A DNA stretch of 64,000 nucleotides, taken from Paenibacillus sp. DMB20 (GTDB lineage: Bacteria; Bacillota; Bacilli; Paenibacillales; Paenibacillaceae). Both the position numbers and the translations under genes were made by a program. Below are positions 8,341 through 16,137 of the stretch, piece by piece. Under the pieces are notes generated by a model, which saw nothing but the letters and a program-made list of their open reading frames with translations, had not been told where the DNA came from and did not search any database. Each line of letters opens with the position of its first letter. Within the stretch, counting starts at the first letter, position 1. The DNA lies in contig NZ_LAZU01000025.1 in the NCBI RefSeq assembly GCF_000987955.1, forward strand, positions 310,001 through 374,000, written 5' to 3'.

Positions 8341-9506
8341 ATGCAGAATTGGCTCTTTATTTTGGTGAACGTGGCCGTTGCCGCGTTCGTCGGCGGCATT
8401 ACGAATCACTTTGCCATAAAAATGCTGTTTCATCCGCGCGAGGAAATCCGGATTCGCGGCCGCAGGCTGCCTTTCACGCCGGGACTTATCCCGAAACGAA
8501 AGGAAGAAATCGCGGAGTCGCTTGGTCAGGTCGTTTCCGATTATCTCGTGACGAGCGAGGGACTTCAGGAAATGATCCGGAAGCCGCTGTTCCGCTCCAA
8601 AGCGGAAGAAACCGTCAGGCGTCAGCTTCATTCCTTGGCGGCCAGCGAGCTAACGCTGGGCGATGTTGCTTTGAGGGTGTGGTCCGCGGAAGAGTGGAGC
8701 CGTCTTAAGGAGCGTGCCGCCGATGCCGCCAAAGCTTTTGCCTCGCGCCGCGCAGCGGCTTTATGGTCGGAGTACGGACTTCAGGATAAACCCCTGAAAG
8801 AACTGATTCCCGGCTGGTCGGAGGAGAAGCGTGACCGCTTAAGCGATGCGGCTGCCGGAGCCGTGCTGAAGGAGCTGGGAGATACGCTTTTGTCCGCCGA
8901 AGGCCAGCGTCTGCTGAAAGAAATGGCCGCGGCCATGCTGGATAAGGCGGGAGGCTTTTTGGGCACGATGGCCGCGATTTTTGTCGACGAGGATAAGCTT
9001 GTTCAAAAGCTGACGCCGATGCTGATCGGGCAGCTTGAAGGGGAGCAGGTTCGCAAGACGATTGCTTCCGTTGTATCCGGGAAGCTTGAGCAGTACGGGG
9101 AGATGCCCTTTGCCGGTTTAATGGAGGCGCCGCGGGAGAGCCTGCCTTGGACTTTGTTCTCCGGAAGCTCGAGGAAACGGTTCCGTGGAGTTCCTGGATA
9201 GAGCGTTTGGAGGGAGTCACGCTGGCCGAGCTGATCGGTCCCGGGCTGCCGCAGCTGGAAGCCTCGCTTCCGTCATGGGTGGATAAAGGGCTCCGTTTAC
9301 TTGAAAATGGCGTTCCTGCGGCCATGAAGGCGGTCAACCTTCCGTCCTTGGTTCAGGAACAGGTCCAAAAATTCCCGATTGAACGGTTGGAAGAAGTGAT
9401 TCTGAGCGTATCCGGCCGGGAATTCCGAGCCATCACATGGCTCGGAGTGCTTTTGGGAGGGGTGATCGGGCTGTTCCAGTCGATGATTACCCTGATGTGG
9501 AGATAG
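8341..9506 (+). pseudogene. yheB: DUF445 family membrane protein (YheB-like), frame broken
   Basis: A DUF445 protein like B. subtilis YheB. The start is ATG 8341 after GGGAGGAG. It begins with a membrane segment (WLFILVNVAVAAFVGGITNH) and the family motif HPREEIRIRGRRLPFTPGLI (the region around residues 30-55), followed by long amphipathic helices, and ends with a second membrane segment TWLGVLLGGVIGLFQSMITL. The first frame runs off into SGSSRKRFRGVPG and stops at 9201, while the true C-terminus is encoded in the next frame from about 9147 (FVLRKLEETVPW onward). One missing base between about 9110 and 9150 explains this; repaired length is 388 residues, near the YheB length. The molecular function of the family is unknown. 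It is followed by yheA, as in B. subtilis. Confidence 0.82.
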
Positions 9507-9581
9507 GAAAAATCAAATGAACCCGGAAGGCTTCAAGAAAGCTACGGGAAGCGGCAAAGGCCGCTGATGGGGAGGACAAAT

Positions 9582-9929
9582 ATGAACATTTACGACAAGG
9601 CGCACGATTTGGCGAAAGCGATGAAAGAAAGCCAGGAGGTTCAGGAAATTACATCGGCGATGAAGCTGATTGAAGGAGATGCCGAAAGCAAGCAGATGCT
9701 TGACAATTTCCGTCAGCGTCAGATGGAAATCCAGCAGCGGATCATGTCCGGGGATATGCCTTCGCAGGAAGAAATGGAGAAGATGGAGAAACTGTTCGAG
9801 GTGTTGAGCCTGAACCTGAACATCCGTCGTTTGTTCGATGCGGAGCGCCGGCTGAGCACCATCATCGAAGACGTAAACAAAATCATCTCCGACAGCCTTC
9901 AGGATTTATACGGACCTGCAGAGTCCTGA
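9582..9929 (+). CDS. yheA: YheA/YmcA/YlbF family protein (UPF0342)
   Basis: A 115-residue, all-helical, highly charged protein of the YlbF/YmcA/YheA family (MNIYDKAHDLAKAMKESQEV at the start). The ATG at 9582 is chosen over the in-frame ATG at 9567 because GGGAGG lies 6 bases upstream of it. YlbF and YmcA form a complex acting on RNase Y in B. subtilis; YheA itself has no firm role. It lies 75 bases after yheB and ends at a strong terminator, so yheBA is one transcript. Confidence 0.88.
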   Translation: MNIYDKAHDLAKAMKESQEVQEITSAMKLIEGDAESKQMLDNFRQRQMEIQQRIMSGDMPSQEEMEKMEKLFEVLSLNLNIRRLFDAERRLSTIIEDVNKIISDSLQDLYGPAES

Positions 9930-9939
9930 TTCCTGCAAG

Positions 9940-9966
9940 CCGCGGCCTTGTGCCGCGGTTTTTTTG
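9940..9966 (+). terminator. Rho-independent terminator of yheBA
   Basis: A CCGCGGC/GCCGCGG stem with a 5-base loop is followed by seven T. Confidence 0.9.
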
Positions 9967-10057
9967 TTTCTCCCCATAATCTTGTCTCATAATTTGGACC
10001 GGCTTCTCATAGAGTAGAAATATAGATGATATGAAGAAAATAGAGGAGCTGCATACA

Positions 10058-10342
10058 ATGAAAAAAAAGAAAAGCAAGCTGAAACATTTGGTGTACCTCA
10101 TCGTCGCACTCGGGATGCTGGTATATGCGCTGCCGAGCATATCGTTCGCCGGGGGTTTTTCGTGGGCTGCGCTGTTCGGAGCCGTATGGGCCGGATTCGC
10201 ACTGCTTGTTATCGCCTCGCATCTGCATATTCTGATCGGCGTGGATGAAGCGAAGCAGAAGGCACTGGATGAAATCCGGAAAGAGAAAATCAAGCAGTGG
10301 CAGCTGAAATGGCCTGAGGAACGGAAGGGTCAGGAGGTATAA
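10058..10342 (+). CDS. Small two-helix membrane protein of unknown function
   Basis: A 94-residue protein starting at ATG 10058, which has GAGGAG 9 bases upstream; an in-frame ATG at 10031 has no such site. After a very basic start (KKKKSKLKH) come two hydrophobic stretches, HLVYLIVALGMLVYALPSI and WAALFGAVWAGFALLVIASH, then a charged Lys/Glu tail (AKQKALDEIRKEKIKQWQ) that should be cytoplasmic. The family is not recognised. It stands alone between two terminators. Confidence 0.65.
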   Translation: MKKKKSKLKHLVYLIVALGMLVYALPSISFAGGFSWAALFGAVWAGFALLVIASHLHILIGVDEAKQKALDEIRKEKIKQWQLKWPEERKGQEV

Positions 10343-10356
10343 ATGAAACAGGTGGC

Positions 10357-10402
10357 AAGGGGGATTCCGGCAGCTCGACAGAGAGCCGGGACCCTCTTTT
10401 TA
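10357..10402 (+). terminator. Probable terminator of the small membrane protein gene
   Basis: An imperfect stem (CCGGCAGCTC with GAGAGCCGG, extended by GGG/CCC) is followed by CTCTTTTTATTT. Confidence 0.5.
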
Positions 10403-10500
10403 TTTGGGCGGGCGAGAAGGTGCAGGAATGCATGACGCAAGCAAATTTGCCGTTCGGAAGTGGCGGGTTTCGTTCTTGCCGTTACGCCATAACCATTTGG

Positions 10501-10527
10501 AAATAGAAACGAAGATCGTTTCTATTT
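10501..10527. promoter_or_regulatory. Perfect 12-bp inverted repeat upstream of ytoI
   Basis: AAATAGAAACGA and TCGTTTCTATTT are exact reverse complements around a 3-base centre. The element ends about 40 bases before the ytoI -10 box. It could be a protein operator or a hairpin. YtoI itself has an HTH domain. Confidence 0.6.
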
Positions 10528-10563
10528 TATCCGGAGAAGGAAGTTATGTTCTTGGCCGAAGCG

Positions 10564-10572
10564 TGATATAAT
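10564..10572 (+). promoter_or_regulatory. Extended -10 promoter of ytoI
   Basis: TGATATAAT (TG-n-TATAAT) is a canonical extended -10, 42 bases before the TTG start of ytoI. The -35 region (TTATGT, 17 bases up) is poor, as extended -10 promoters allow. Confidence 0.6.
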
Positions 10573-10613
10573 GAATACAGTATGGTACAGATTGGATCAG
10601 GGGGGTGTAACAG

Positions 10614-11948
10614 TTGGATGTGAGGGACGAGACCATTACCAAACACGAGCAGTTGGTACAGCACATCGAAAGTTTAAAGGTCGGAACGAAAATTTCGGTG
10701 CGCCGGCTGGCCAAAGATCTTGGCGTCAGCGAAGGCACGGCATACCGTGCGGTTAAGGAGGCGGAATCGCTGGGGATCGTCGTTACGAAGGAACGGATCG
10801 GAACGGTCCGGGTCGAGCGGAAGCCCCGCAATATTTCCGAGCAGTTGACCTTTTCGGATGTCGTTGACATTGTGGAGGGACACGTACTTGGCGGAGCTGA
10901 GGGTTTGGATAAAAGTTTGCATAAATACGTGATCGGCGCCATGAAGGTGGAGGCGATGGTCCGTTACATCGATGCCGGGAGCCTGATGATTGTCGGGAAC
11001 AGGGAGGACGCGCATGTTCTTGCCCTGGAGCAGGGAGCGGGCGTGCTCGTTACCGGCGGCTTCGGAACGAGCCGCGAGGTGAAGCAGCTCGCCGACAAAC
11101 TGGGACTTCCGATCATTTCCTCCCGCCATGATACGTTCACGGTGGCTTCGATGATCAACCGAGCCATTTTCGACCGGTTAATCAAGAAAAAAATCATGTT
11201 GGTGGAAGACATTGCCGGCTTAAAGCCGAGAATCCACGCCCTGAAAAATTCCGTGACGGTCCAGGAGCTGAAAGCGATGGCCAAGGAAAGCGGAGAGCAG
11301 CGGTTTCCGGTCACGGATGAATGGAACCGCGTGATCGGCATCGTTGGGGCAAAGGATGTTGAGGGGCTGGCGGACACCCAGGCCATAGAACGGGCGATAA
11401 CGAGAAATCCCGTGACCGCCACCCTGAAGACGTCGCTCGCTTCCGCAGCCCAGATTATGATGTGGGAAGGGATCGATTTTTTGCCGATCGTGGACCGGAA
11501 CCGGAAGCTGGTGGCTACCGTTACGCGGAAGGAAGTGCTGAAGGCGCTCCGCAACGCCAGGAACCAGCCGCAGTTGGGTGAGACGTTTGATCAGCTGATA
11601 TGGAACGGCTTTGCGGAGGACCGCGACGAGGAAGGCATGCTGTTCTTTCACGGGTTTATCACGCCCCAAATGGCCACGGACCTCGGGACCATTTCGCAAG
11701 GGGTTCTGACGACCGTGATGAGCCAGGCTGCGTTTAAAGCGGCTAAGGATATCACTGGCGGCGATTACGTTTTGGACAACCTGTCCACCTATTTTATCCG
11801 TCCGGTGCAAATCGAGGATCCGATCGTGGTCATGCCGCGTCTTCTGGAGATGAGTCGGCGGACGTGCAAAATGGAAATCGAAATCAGCCACCACTCCAGC
11901 TTGATCGCGAAATCGGTGATGACGCTCCAGGCGATCGACCAGGGATAA
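10614..11948 (+). CDS. ytoI: YtoI-like regulator: HTH, DRTGG, two CBS domains, hotdog
   Basis: A 444-residue protein with the domain order of B. subtilis YtoI. Residues 1-70 form a winged HTH (VRRLAKDLGVSEGTAYRAVKEAE). Residues about 75-190 form a DRTGG domain (VIGAMKVEAM, LVTGGFGTSREV, SSRHDTFTVASMIN). Two CBS repeats follow (about 195-315, with FLPIVDRNRKLVATVTRKEVL). A C-terminal hotdog/thioesterase-like domain spans about 330-440 (FFHGFITPQMATDLGTISQG, YFIRPVQIEDPI). The combination suggests a ligand-responsive, nucleotide-sensing transcription factor; its targets are unknown. The start is a TTG 8 bases after GGGGGG. In B. subtilis ytoI is near ytpI and dnaE; here they are separated by the 10-kb exopolysaccharide operon. 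Confidence 0.88.
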   Translation: MDVRDETITKHEQLVQHIESLKVGTKISVRRLAKDLGVSEGTAYRAVKEAESLGIVVTKERIGTVRVERKPRNISEQLTFSDVVDIVEGHVLGGAEGLDKSLHKYVIGAMKVEAMVRYIDAGSLMIVGNREDAHVLALEQGAGVLVTGGFGTSREVKQLADKLGLPIISSRHDTFTVASMINRAIFDRLIKKKIMLVEDIAGLKPRIHALKNSVTVQELKAMAKESGEQRFPVTDEWNRVIGIVGAKDVEGLADTQAIERAITRNPVTATLKTSLASAAQIMMWEGIDFLPIVDRNRKLVATVTRKEVLKALRNARNQPQLGETFDQLIWNGFAEDRDEEGMLFFHGFITPQMATDLGTISQGVLTTVMSQAAFKAAKDITGGDYVLDNLSTYFIRPVQIEDPIVVMPRLLEMSRRTCKMEIEISHHSSLIAKSVMTLQAIDQG

Positions 11949-12012
11949 CCAGGGCAAGAGCGGAATTTGACCTTTACCTTTCAGGGTTGTTCCAAAGCTC
12001 TTAGTCGTTTGT

Positions 12013-12059
12013 ATGGGGAAAAGCGGCTTATTCCCGTCAGGGGAAAAAGCCGCTTTTCC
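12013..12059 (+). terminator. Terminator-like hairpin after ytoI
   Basis: GGAAAAGCGGCTT pairs with AAAGCCGCTTTTCC around a 16-base loop. The T-rich part is inside the stem, so efficiency is uncertain. Confidence 0.6.
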
Positions 12060-12388
12060 GCTTGCAAAGATAGCCTGAAATGAAATAGTTCTTACGGTCT
12101 ACATGGAGTTTTGTTCGGAATAAAAAAAGAAAAAATATGAAAATTTATGAAAACAAATGAAAATCAAAGAAAAGTGACGAAAAAAGGGTGAATAAGTCAT
12201 TAAAAACCGTGATATGTAGATGGCTGTCGGAGTTTCATATGTTATATTGTAGGTGATACAGCTTAGATCAGAATTATTCTAATTCAAAATATATTCAAAG
12301 TCATTGTGTTTAATAGGTGTTACATGTTTTTTGGGTGTGAAGACCTAATCATCATTCAAGTTCATAAGAACTATAAGGGGTGGGAGAG
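12060..12388. other. Leader region of exopolysaccharide operon
   Basis: About 330 AT-rich bases without a gene. It holds the phased A-tracts and then several T/A-rich stretches (near 12240 TTATATTG, near 12285 TTCAAAATATATTC) that could contain the promoter. No single -35/-10 pair was convincing. The ribosome site AAGGGG is at 12375-12380. Confidence 0.5.
12122..12186. promoter_or_regulatory. Phased A-tracts (predicted curved DNA) upstream of exopolysaccharide operon
   Basis: Seven A-tracts of 4-7 bases start near 12122, 12131, 12140, 12150, 12160, 12170 and 12180, that is every 9-10 bp, one helical turn. Such phasing is known to bend DNA. The operon's first start codon is about 200 bases downstream. 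Confidence 0.65.
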
Positions 12389-13396
12389 ATGGACGATAAG
12401 TGCGTATCGGTAGTTGTCCCTGCTTATAATGAGGAGGAAGTTATCAGGCAGTGCTATCGCGCATTAACGGACGTGATGGTCGACACAGGTTATACATACG
12501 AGCTCGTCTTTGTAAACGATGGCAGCAAGGATCGCACGCTGAGCATACTTGATGAGCTTGCCAGGCAGGATGGTCATGTCCGGATCGTGGATTTTGCAAG
12601 GAACTTTGGCCATCAGGCAGCGGTAACGGCGGGGATCAATCAATCGAAGGGGGATTGCGTCGTCATTATCGATGCTGATTTGCAGGACCCTCCTAAGGTG
12701 ATTCCGCGCATGCTGGAAAAGTGGGAGGAAGGACATGACGTCGTGTACGGGAAACGAAAAAAGCGCAAAGGCGAAACGTTGTTTAAGCGTGCTTCGGCTT
12801 CGTTGTTCTATCGTTTTCTTCAGCGCATGTCAGACACAAGCATTCCGCGGGACACGGGCGATTTCCGTTTGATCGATCGGAAGGTCGTGCATGTTTTCAA
12901 TCGAATGACCGAGCAAAATAAATTTATCCGGGGGATCATCAGCTGGATCGGATTTAACCAGACCTTTGTGGAATATGACCGGGATGAACGGGCCGCCGGC
13001 GAGACCAAATATCCGCTGCGAAAAATGATATCATTTGCTTCCGATGGAATTTTTTCGTTTTCGTCCAAGCCGTTAAAGCTGATTACCCGGATGGGGTTCT
13101 TGACGGTCGTTCTCGCCATCGGCGTGCTAGTTTACTCCTTGTTATCGAAGCTGCTTGACTTGCCCGAGGTGGAGCGGGGCTGGACGTCTCTTATGGCGGC
13201 AATTACGCTGTTTAGCGGTGTTCAGATGCTGTCGCTTGGCATCATTGGCGAATATATCGCGCGAATCTATGATGAAAGCAAAAACAGACCTACGTATATT
13301 GTCAGGGAGACGGTTCATTATCCACGTGAAGAGTCGAAAATGAAGCAGGCGCTTCAAGGGGAAACCGCCGCGTATGAGCTGGTTTCCAAATCATGA
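12389..13396 (+). CDS. Family 2 glycosyltransferase, GtrB/DPM1-like, with two C-terminal membrane helices
   Basis: A 335-residue inverting glycosyltransferase of the polyprenyl-phosphate sugar synthase type (GtrB, dolichol-phosphate-mannose synthase-like). It would move a sugar from a nucleotide donor to undecaprenyl phosphate on the inner face of the membrane. The GT-A motifs are visible: VVVPAYNEEEVI, FVNDGSKDRT and DADLQDPP (metal-binding DxD), then RDTGDFRLIDRKV. Two membrane helices at the end (FLTVVLAIGVLVYSLL and LMAAITLFSGVQMLSLGIIGEY) anchor it. ATG 12389 is used because AAGGGG lies 8 bases upstream; a GTG at 12380 is too close to it. It is the first gene of an eight-gene operon whose last gene encodes GtrA, its usual partner. 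Confidence 0.9.
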   Translation: MDDKCVSVVVPAYNEEEVIRQCYRALTDVMVDTGYTYELVFVNDGSKDRTLSILDELARQDGHVRIVDFARNFGHQAAVTAGINQSKGDCVVIIDADLQDPPKVIPRMLEKWEEGHDVVYGKRKKRKGETLFKRASASLFYRFLQRMSDTSIPRDTGDFRLIDRKVVHVFNRMTEQNKFIRGIISWIGFNQTFVEYDRDERAAGETKYPLRKMISFASDGIFSFSSKPLKLITRMGFLTVVLAIGVLVYSLLSKLLDLPEVERGWTSLMAAITLFSGVQMLSLGIIGEYIARIYDESKNRPTYIVRETVHYPREESKMKQALQGETAAYELVSKS

Positions 13397-13405
13397 GGAA
13401 GAGAG

Positions 13406-14566
13406 TTGAGTGCAGGCTTGAGCGGGAAAAAGACGGTGAATAGCTTTTGGACACGCGGTATGTGCTGCATTTTGCTGCTGAATGTTCTTGTCTCGTGCGG
13501 CAACGTGCCGAACGGGGAGGAAGAACCGGACAAGCCTGTGGTTAAGCATGAGTCGTTCGATCATGATCCGTCGAAATTCAAGGAACACCGGGAGCAGACG
13601 GAACGATTCGTAACGCGCAATTTATATGGGCCTTATGGCGTACATACGAATTTCCAGGACAGCGGCCAGGCGGATACGGTTGCAACGGGACATGAGGTGT
13701 TAAGCGAGTCGGCAGGTCTGCTGATGCGGTATTATGCGTTAACGAATCAGCGGGATGCCTTCCAAGCGGAATGGGAGCTCGCAAAGCGTGTCTTTGAGCT
13801 TCCGTCAGGCTTTAGTTACCGGTACAGTCCCAAGCATGACAAAAAGTATGCGATCAATGCTGCAGTCGACGATCTTCGCATCATCAGAGCTTTGCATGAA
13901 GCGGGGAACCATTTTGATCGTCAGGAATATGTCGAAATGGCTGACGCCTACGGAAAACGATTCTTTGACTTTAACGTAAAGGGCGGCAAACTATACGATT
14001 TCTATGACGAAACATATCGGGTCACCAACGATTTTGTAACATTATGCTATATTGACCTGTCGACGCTGAAGCAGCTCCCTGTCCCTGCGAAGCAGAAGTC
14101 GGCTTTGATCGGCAACATGCAGAAAATCTTGCAAAACGGCTACTTGTCGGACTCATTTCCTTTTTACGAAACGAGATTTCAATATGATACGGATACATAC
14201 CGTTCAGAGGAGATCCGCACCGTCGAGTCCCTGCTGACGATCCTTGCGTTGTCGGAGGCCGGCCTCGAGCGTACCGAAAGTATCGCTTATTTAAAAGAGC
14301 AAGTGCGGAAAGGAACGTTATACGGCCAGTATGACCGGAACGGCACCCCGTTGAATGATGTTCAATCCACGGCCATTTATGCCATTACGGCCATGATCGG
14401 TTCGGAGGTCCAGGATGCCGAACTGTATGAGGACAGCATAAAACAGATGGAGAAATTCCGGGTCATGGATGGGAAAAGCCCGCTTGACGGCGGTTTTGGC
14501 GATCCGGTGACGAAGACTGCGTTTTCGTTCGATAATTTGATGGCATTGCTTGCTTATGCTCATTAG
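13406..14566 (+). CDS. Exported GH8-like lipoprotein (YdaJ-like)
   Basis: A 386-residue protein starting at a TTG 9 bases after the preceding gene, with GAGGAAGAGA before it. The signal ends in a lipobox (LLLNVLVSCG), so it should be an extracellular lipoprotein. The rest resembles the six-hairpin fold of glycoside hydrolase family 8: YGPYGVHTNFQDSGQADTV, HEVLSESAGLLMRYY (Glu as likely catalytic acid), AAVDDLRIIRAL (Asp) and AFSFDNLMALLAY. In B. subtilis the related YdaJ belongs to the ydaJKLMN exopolysaccharide operon. It probably trims or processes the polymer as it leaves the cell. Hydrolytic activity is inferred, not certain. Confidence 0.8.
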   Translation: MSAGLSGKKTVNSFWTRGMCCILLLNVLVSCGNVPNGEEEPDKPVVKHESFDHDPSKFKEHREQTERFVTRNLYGPYGVHTNFQDSGQADTVATGHEVLSESAGLLMRYYALTNQRDAFQAEWELAKRVFELPSGFSYRYSPKHDKKYAINAAVDDLRIIRALHEAGNHFDRQEYVEMADAYGKRFFDFNVKGGKLYDFYDETYRVTNDFVTLCYIDLSTLKQLPVPAKQKSALIGNMQKILQNGYLSDSFPFYETRFQYDTDTYRSEEIRTVESLLTILALSEAGLERTESIAYLKEQVRKGTLYGQYDRNGTPLNDVQSTAIYAITAMIGSEVQDAELYEDSIKQMEKFRVMDGKSPLDGGFGDPVTKTAFSFDNLMALLAYAH

Positions 14567-14604
14567 CGAGGGCAGGGTGAGCGCGAAAGGTGGTGGATTG
14601 GACC

Positions 14605-16098
14605 ATGGCAAAGGCACGTTGGATGGTTAAGCTTGAGGACAGGATAACGATGTTTAGCCGTTATGTTTCGCCGTCCCTGCTGGCAGCCTTGATGGTGTCG
14701 ATCATTACCGTCATCGCGCTGTTCGTGCCGCCGTACATCGGGATGGCTGATAACGGAGACTATTTCCGTATTTTGTACAGCAATGGGCTGTATTTTAATG
14801 CCCCTGATTATGACAGCTTGTACCTGGGCTATTTCAACAAGCAGTTCGGCATATTTCAGTACTTCAATGAGAACGGGGCCACTTTGTTTTCCTCCCAGTC
14901 GCTGCTTATTCGCCTATGCATCTGGATTAATCAGTGGTTTAACCCGCAGGTGTTTGACATTCGGGTACAAGGGGCGCTTTTGACCCTGTTATATGCGGTA
15001 GCCGTCTATCTGATGGTAGAAGCGCTAACGTGGAAAATGGCTCCGAAATATGGTTACATCGTGGCTGTTCTGGCCGTGTTTTTATTTGCAGATTCCGCTT
15101 ATACGGCCTTCTTCAACTCGTTTTTCAGTGAAAGCATGGTTTGGATTTCGCTCCTCTACATATTTGCCTCCGGATTGCTCTTGTTCCGCAAACGATATTC
15201 CGATTATACGATGATGGCGATCTTCCTGGTGAACGGTCTGCTGCTTACGACAAGCAAACAGCAAAATGCGCCCGTCGGCATCATTATGGCAGTCATGGGC
15301 ATCGTCTTTATTTATGTACGCAAGCAGCGTAGCTATCGAGCCTTGGTTGCGTCATCGCTTGCGCTCCTGCTGCTGGCAGGGGTTGCCACGTATGCACTGA
15401 TTCCGAAGGAGTTCGTCAACATTAACAAATACCATGCCATGACGCGCGGGGTATTGATGCAATCCGAAAACCCCGAAGCTACACTGAAATCCTTTGGCAT
15501 CGACAGACAGTACGCCATCCTCAATGAGAGCATCTACTACGAGCCTTACACGACCGTGGACGTGAATTCCCCAATTCTTGAGGACGAGTTTTATAAGCAC
15601 TATGGTTTCGTGTCGATTCTTGGTTATTACATGTCGAATCCGCAGCAGGCCGTGAAAATGCTGGATTTGGCTGCCAAAAATGCGTTCACCATTCGCCCGC
15701 CGGCGATGGGGAACTACGAGAAGTCCGTCGGAAAGCCCTTTGGAGAGCAGACGAAGTTTTTTTCCGGGTACAGCGAGCTGAAGAGAGCATCGGCACCCAA
15801 GACTTTTGGGTTTATCGTGATCTGGATGCTGGTCATTACGGGAATCTATGCTCCTCATTTCATCGCTGCTATTAAGGCGAGGCATGTACGAAGCATGGTT
15901 CGGCTGCCTTTGATCCTGATGCTGATGTTCATGGGGCTGTCGGGAATCTTCGTTTCCATTATCGGTGCGGGGGATGCGGACTTGTCCAAGCATGAATTTT
16001 TATTTACCGCCGCGTTTGACCTGGTTACCTTGACCGCGGTATCGGATGCGATATGCCGGAATTTGTGGCAGAACAAGCCAGGGATTGCCGCTGACTAA
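14605..16098 (+). CDS. Polytopic GT-C-type glycosyltransferase, WsfD-like
   Basis: A membrane protein of about 497 residues with about 9-11 hydrophobic segments (for example ALMVSIITVIALFVPPYIG, GYIVAVLAVFLFA, ALVASSLALLLLAGVATYAL, LPLILMLMFMGLSGIFVSI). After the first helix comes MADNGDYFRIL, an acidic motif at the place where GT-C enzymes keep a catalytic Asp on the outer side. It resembles the WsfD hexose transferase group, which uses lipid-linked sugars. It would take the sugar made by the GtrB-like enzyme and flipped by GtrA and add it to the extracellular chain. Start choice: ATG 14605 has AAAGGTGGTGGA upstream; GTG at 14590 and 14593 are alternatives. The assignment to WsfD is by resemblance only. 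Confidence 0.72.
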   Translation: MAKARWMVKLEDRITMFSRYVSPSLLAALMVSIITVIALFVPPYIGMADNGDYFRILYSNGLYFNAPDYDSLYLGYFNKQFGIFQYFNENGATLFSSQSLLIRLCIWINQWFNPQVFDIRVQGALLTLLYAVAVYLMVEALTWKMAPKYGYIVAVLAVFLFADSAYTAFFNSFFSESMVWISLLYIFASGLLLFRKRYSDYTMMAIFLVNGLLLTTSKQQNAPVGIIMAVMGIVFIYVRKQRSYRALVASSLALLLLAGVATYALIPKEFVNINKYHAMTRGVLMQSENPEATLKSFGIDRQYAILNESIYYEPYTTVDVNSPILEDEFYKHYGFVSILGYYMSNPQQAVKMLDLAAKNAFTIRPPAMGNYEKSVGKPFGEQTKFFSGYSELKRASAPKTFGFIVIWMLVITGIYAPHFIAAIKARHVRSMVRLPLILMLMFMGLSGIFVSIIGAGDADLSKHEFLFTAAFDLVTLTAVSDAICRNLWQNKPGIAAD

Positions 16099-16137
16099 AT
16101 GAAGTAAGAAAAAACCGGAAGAAGGAGGGAGTAACGA

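Noticed and set aside
12131..12175. The repeated ATGAAAA units as a tandem coding repeat or CRISPR-like repeat
   Set aside because: No conserved spacer pattern or reading frame; the 10-bp period is explained by phased A-tracts.
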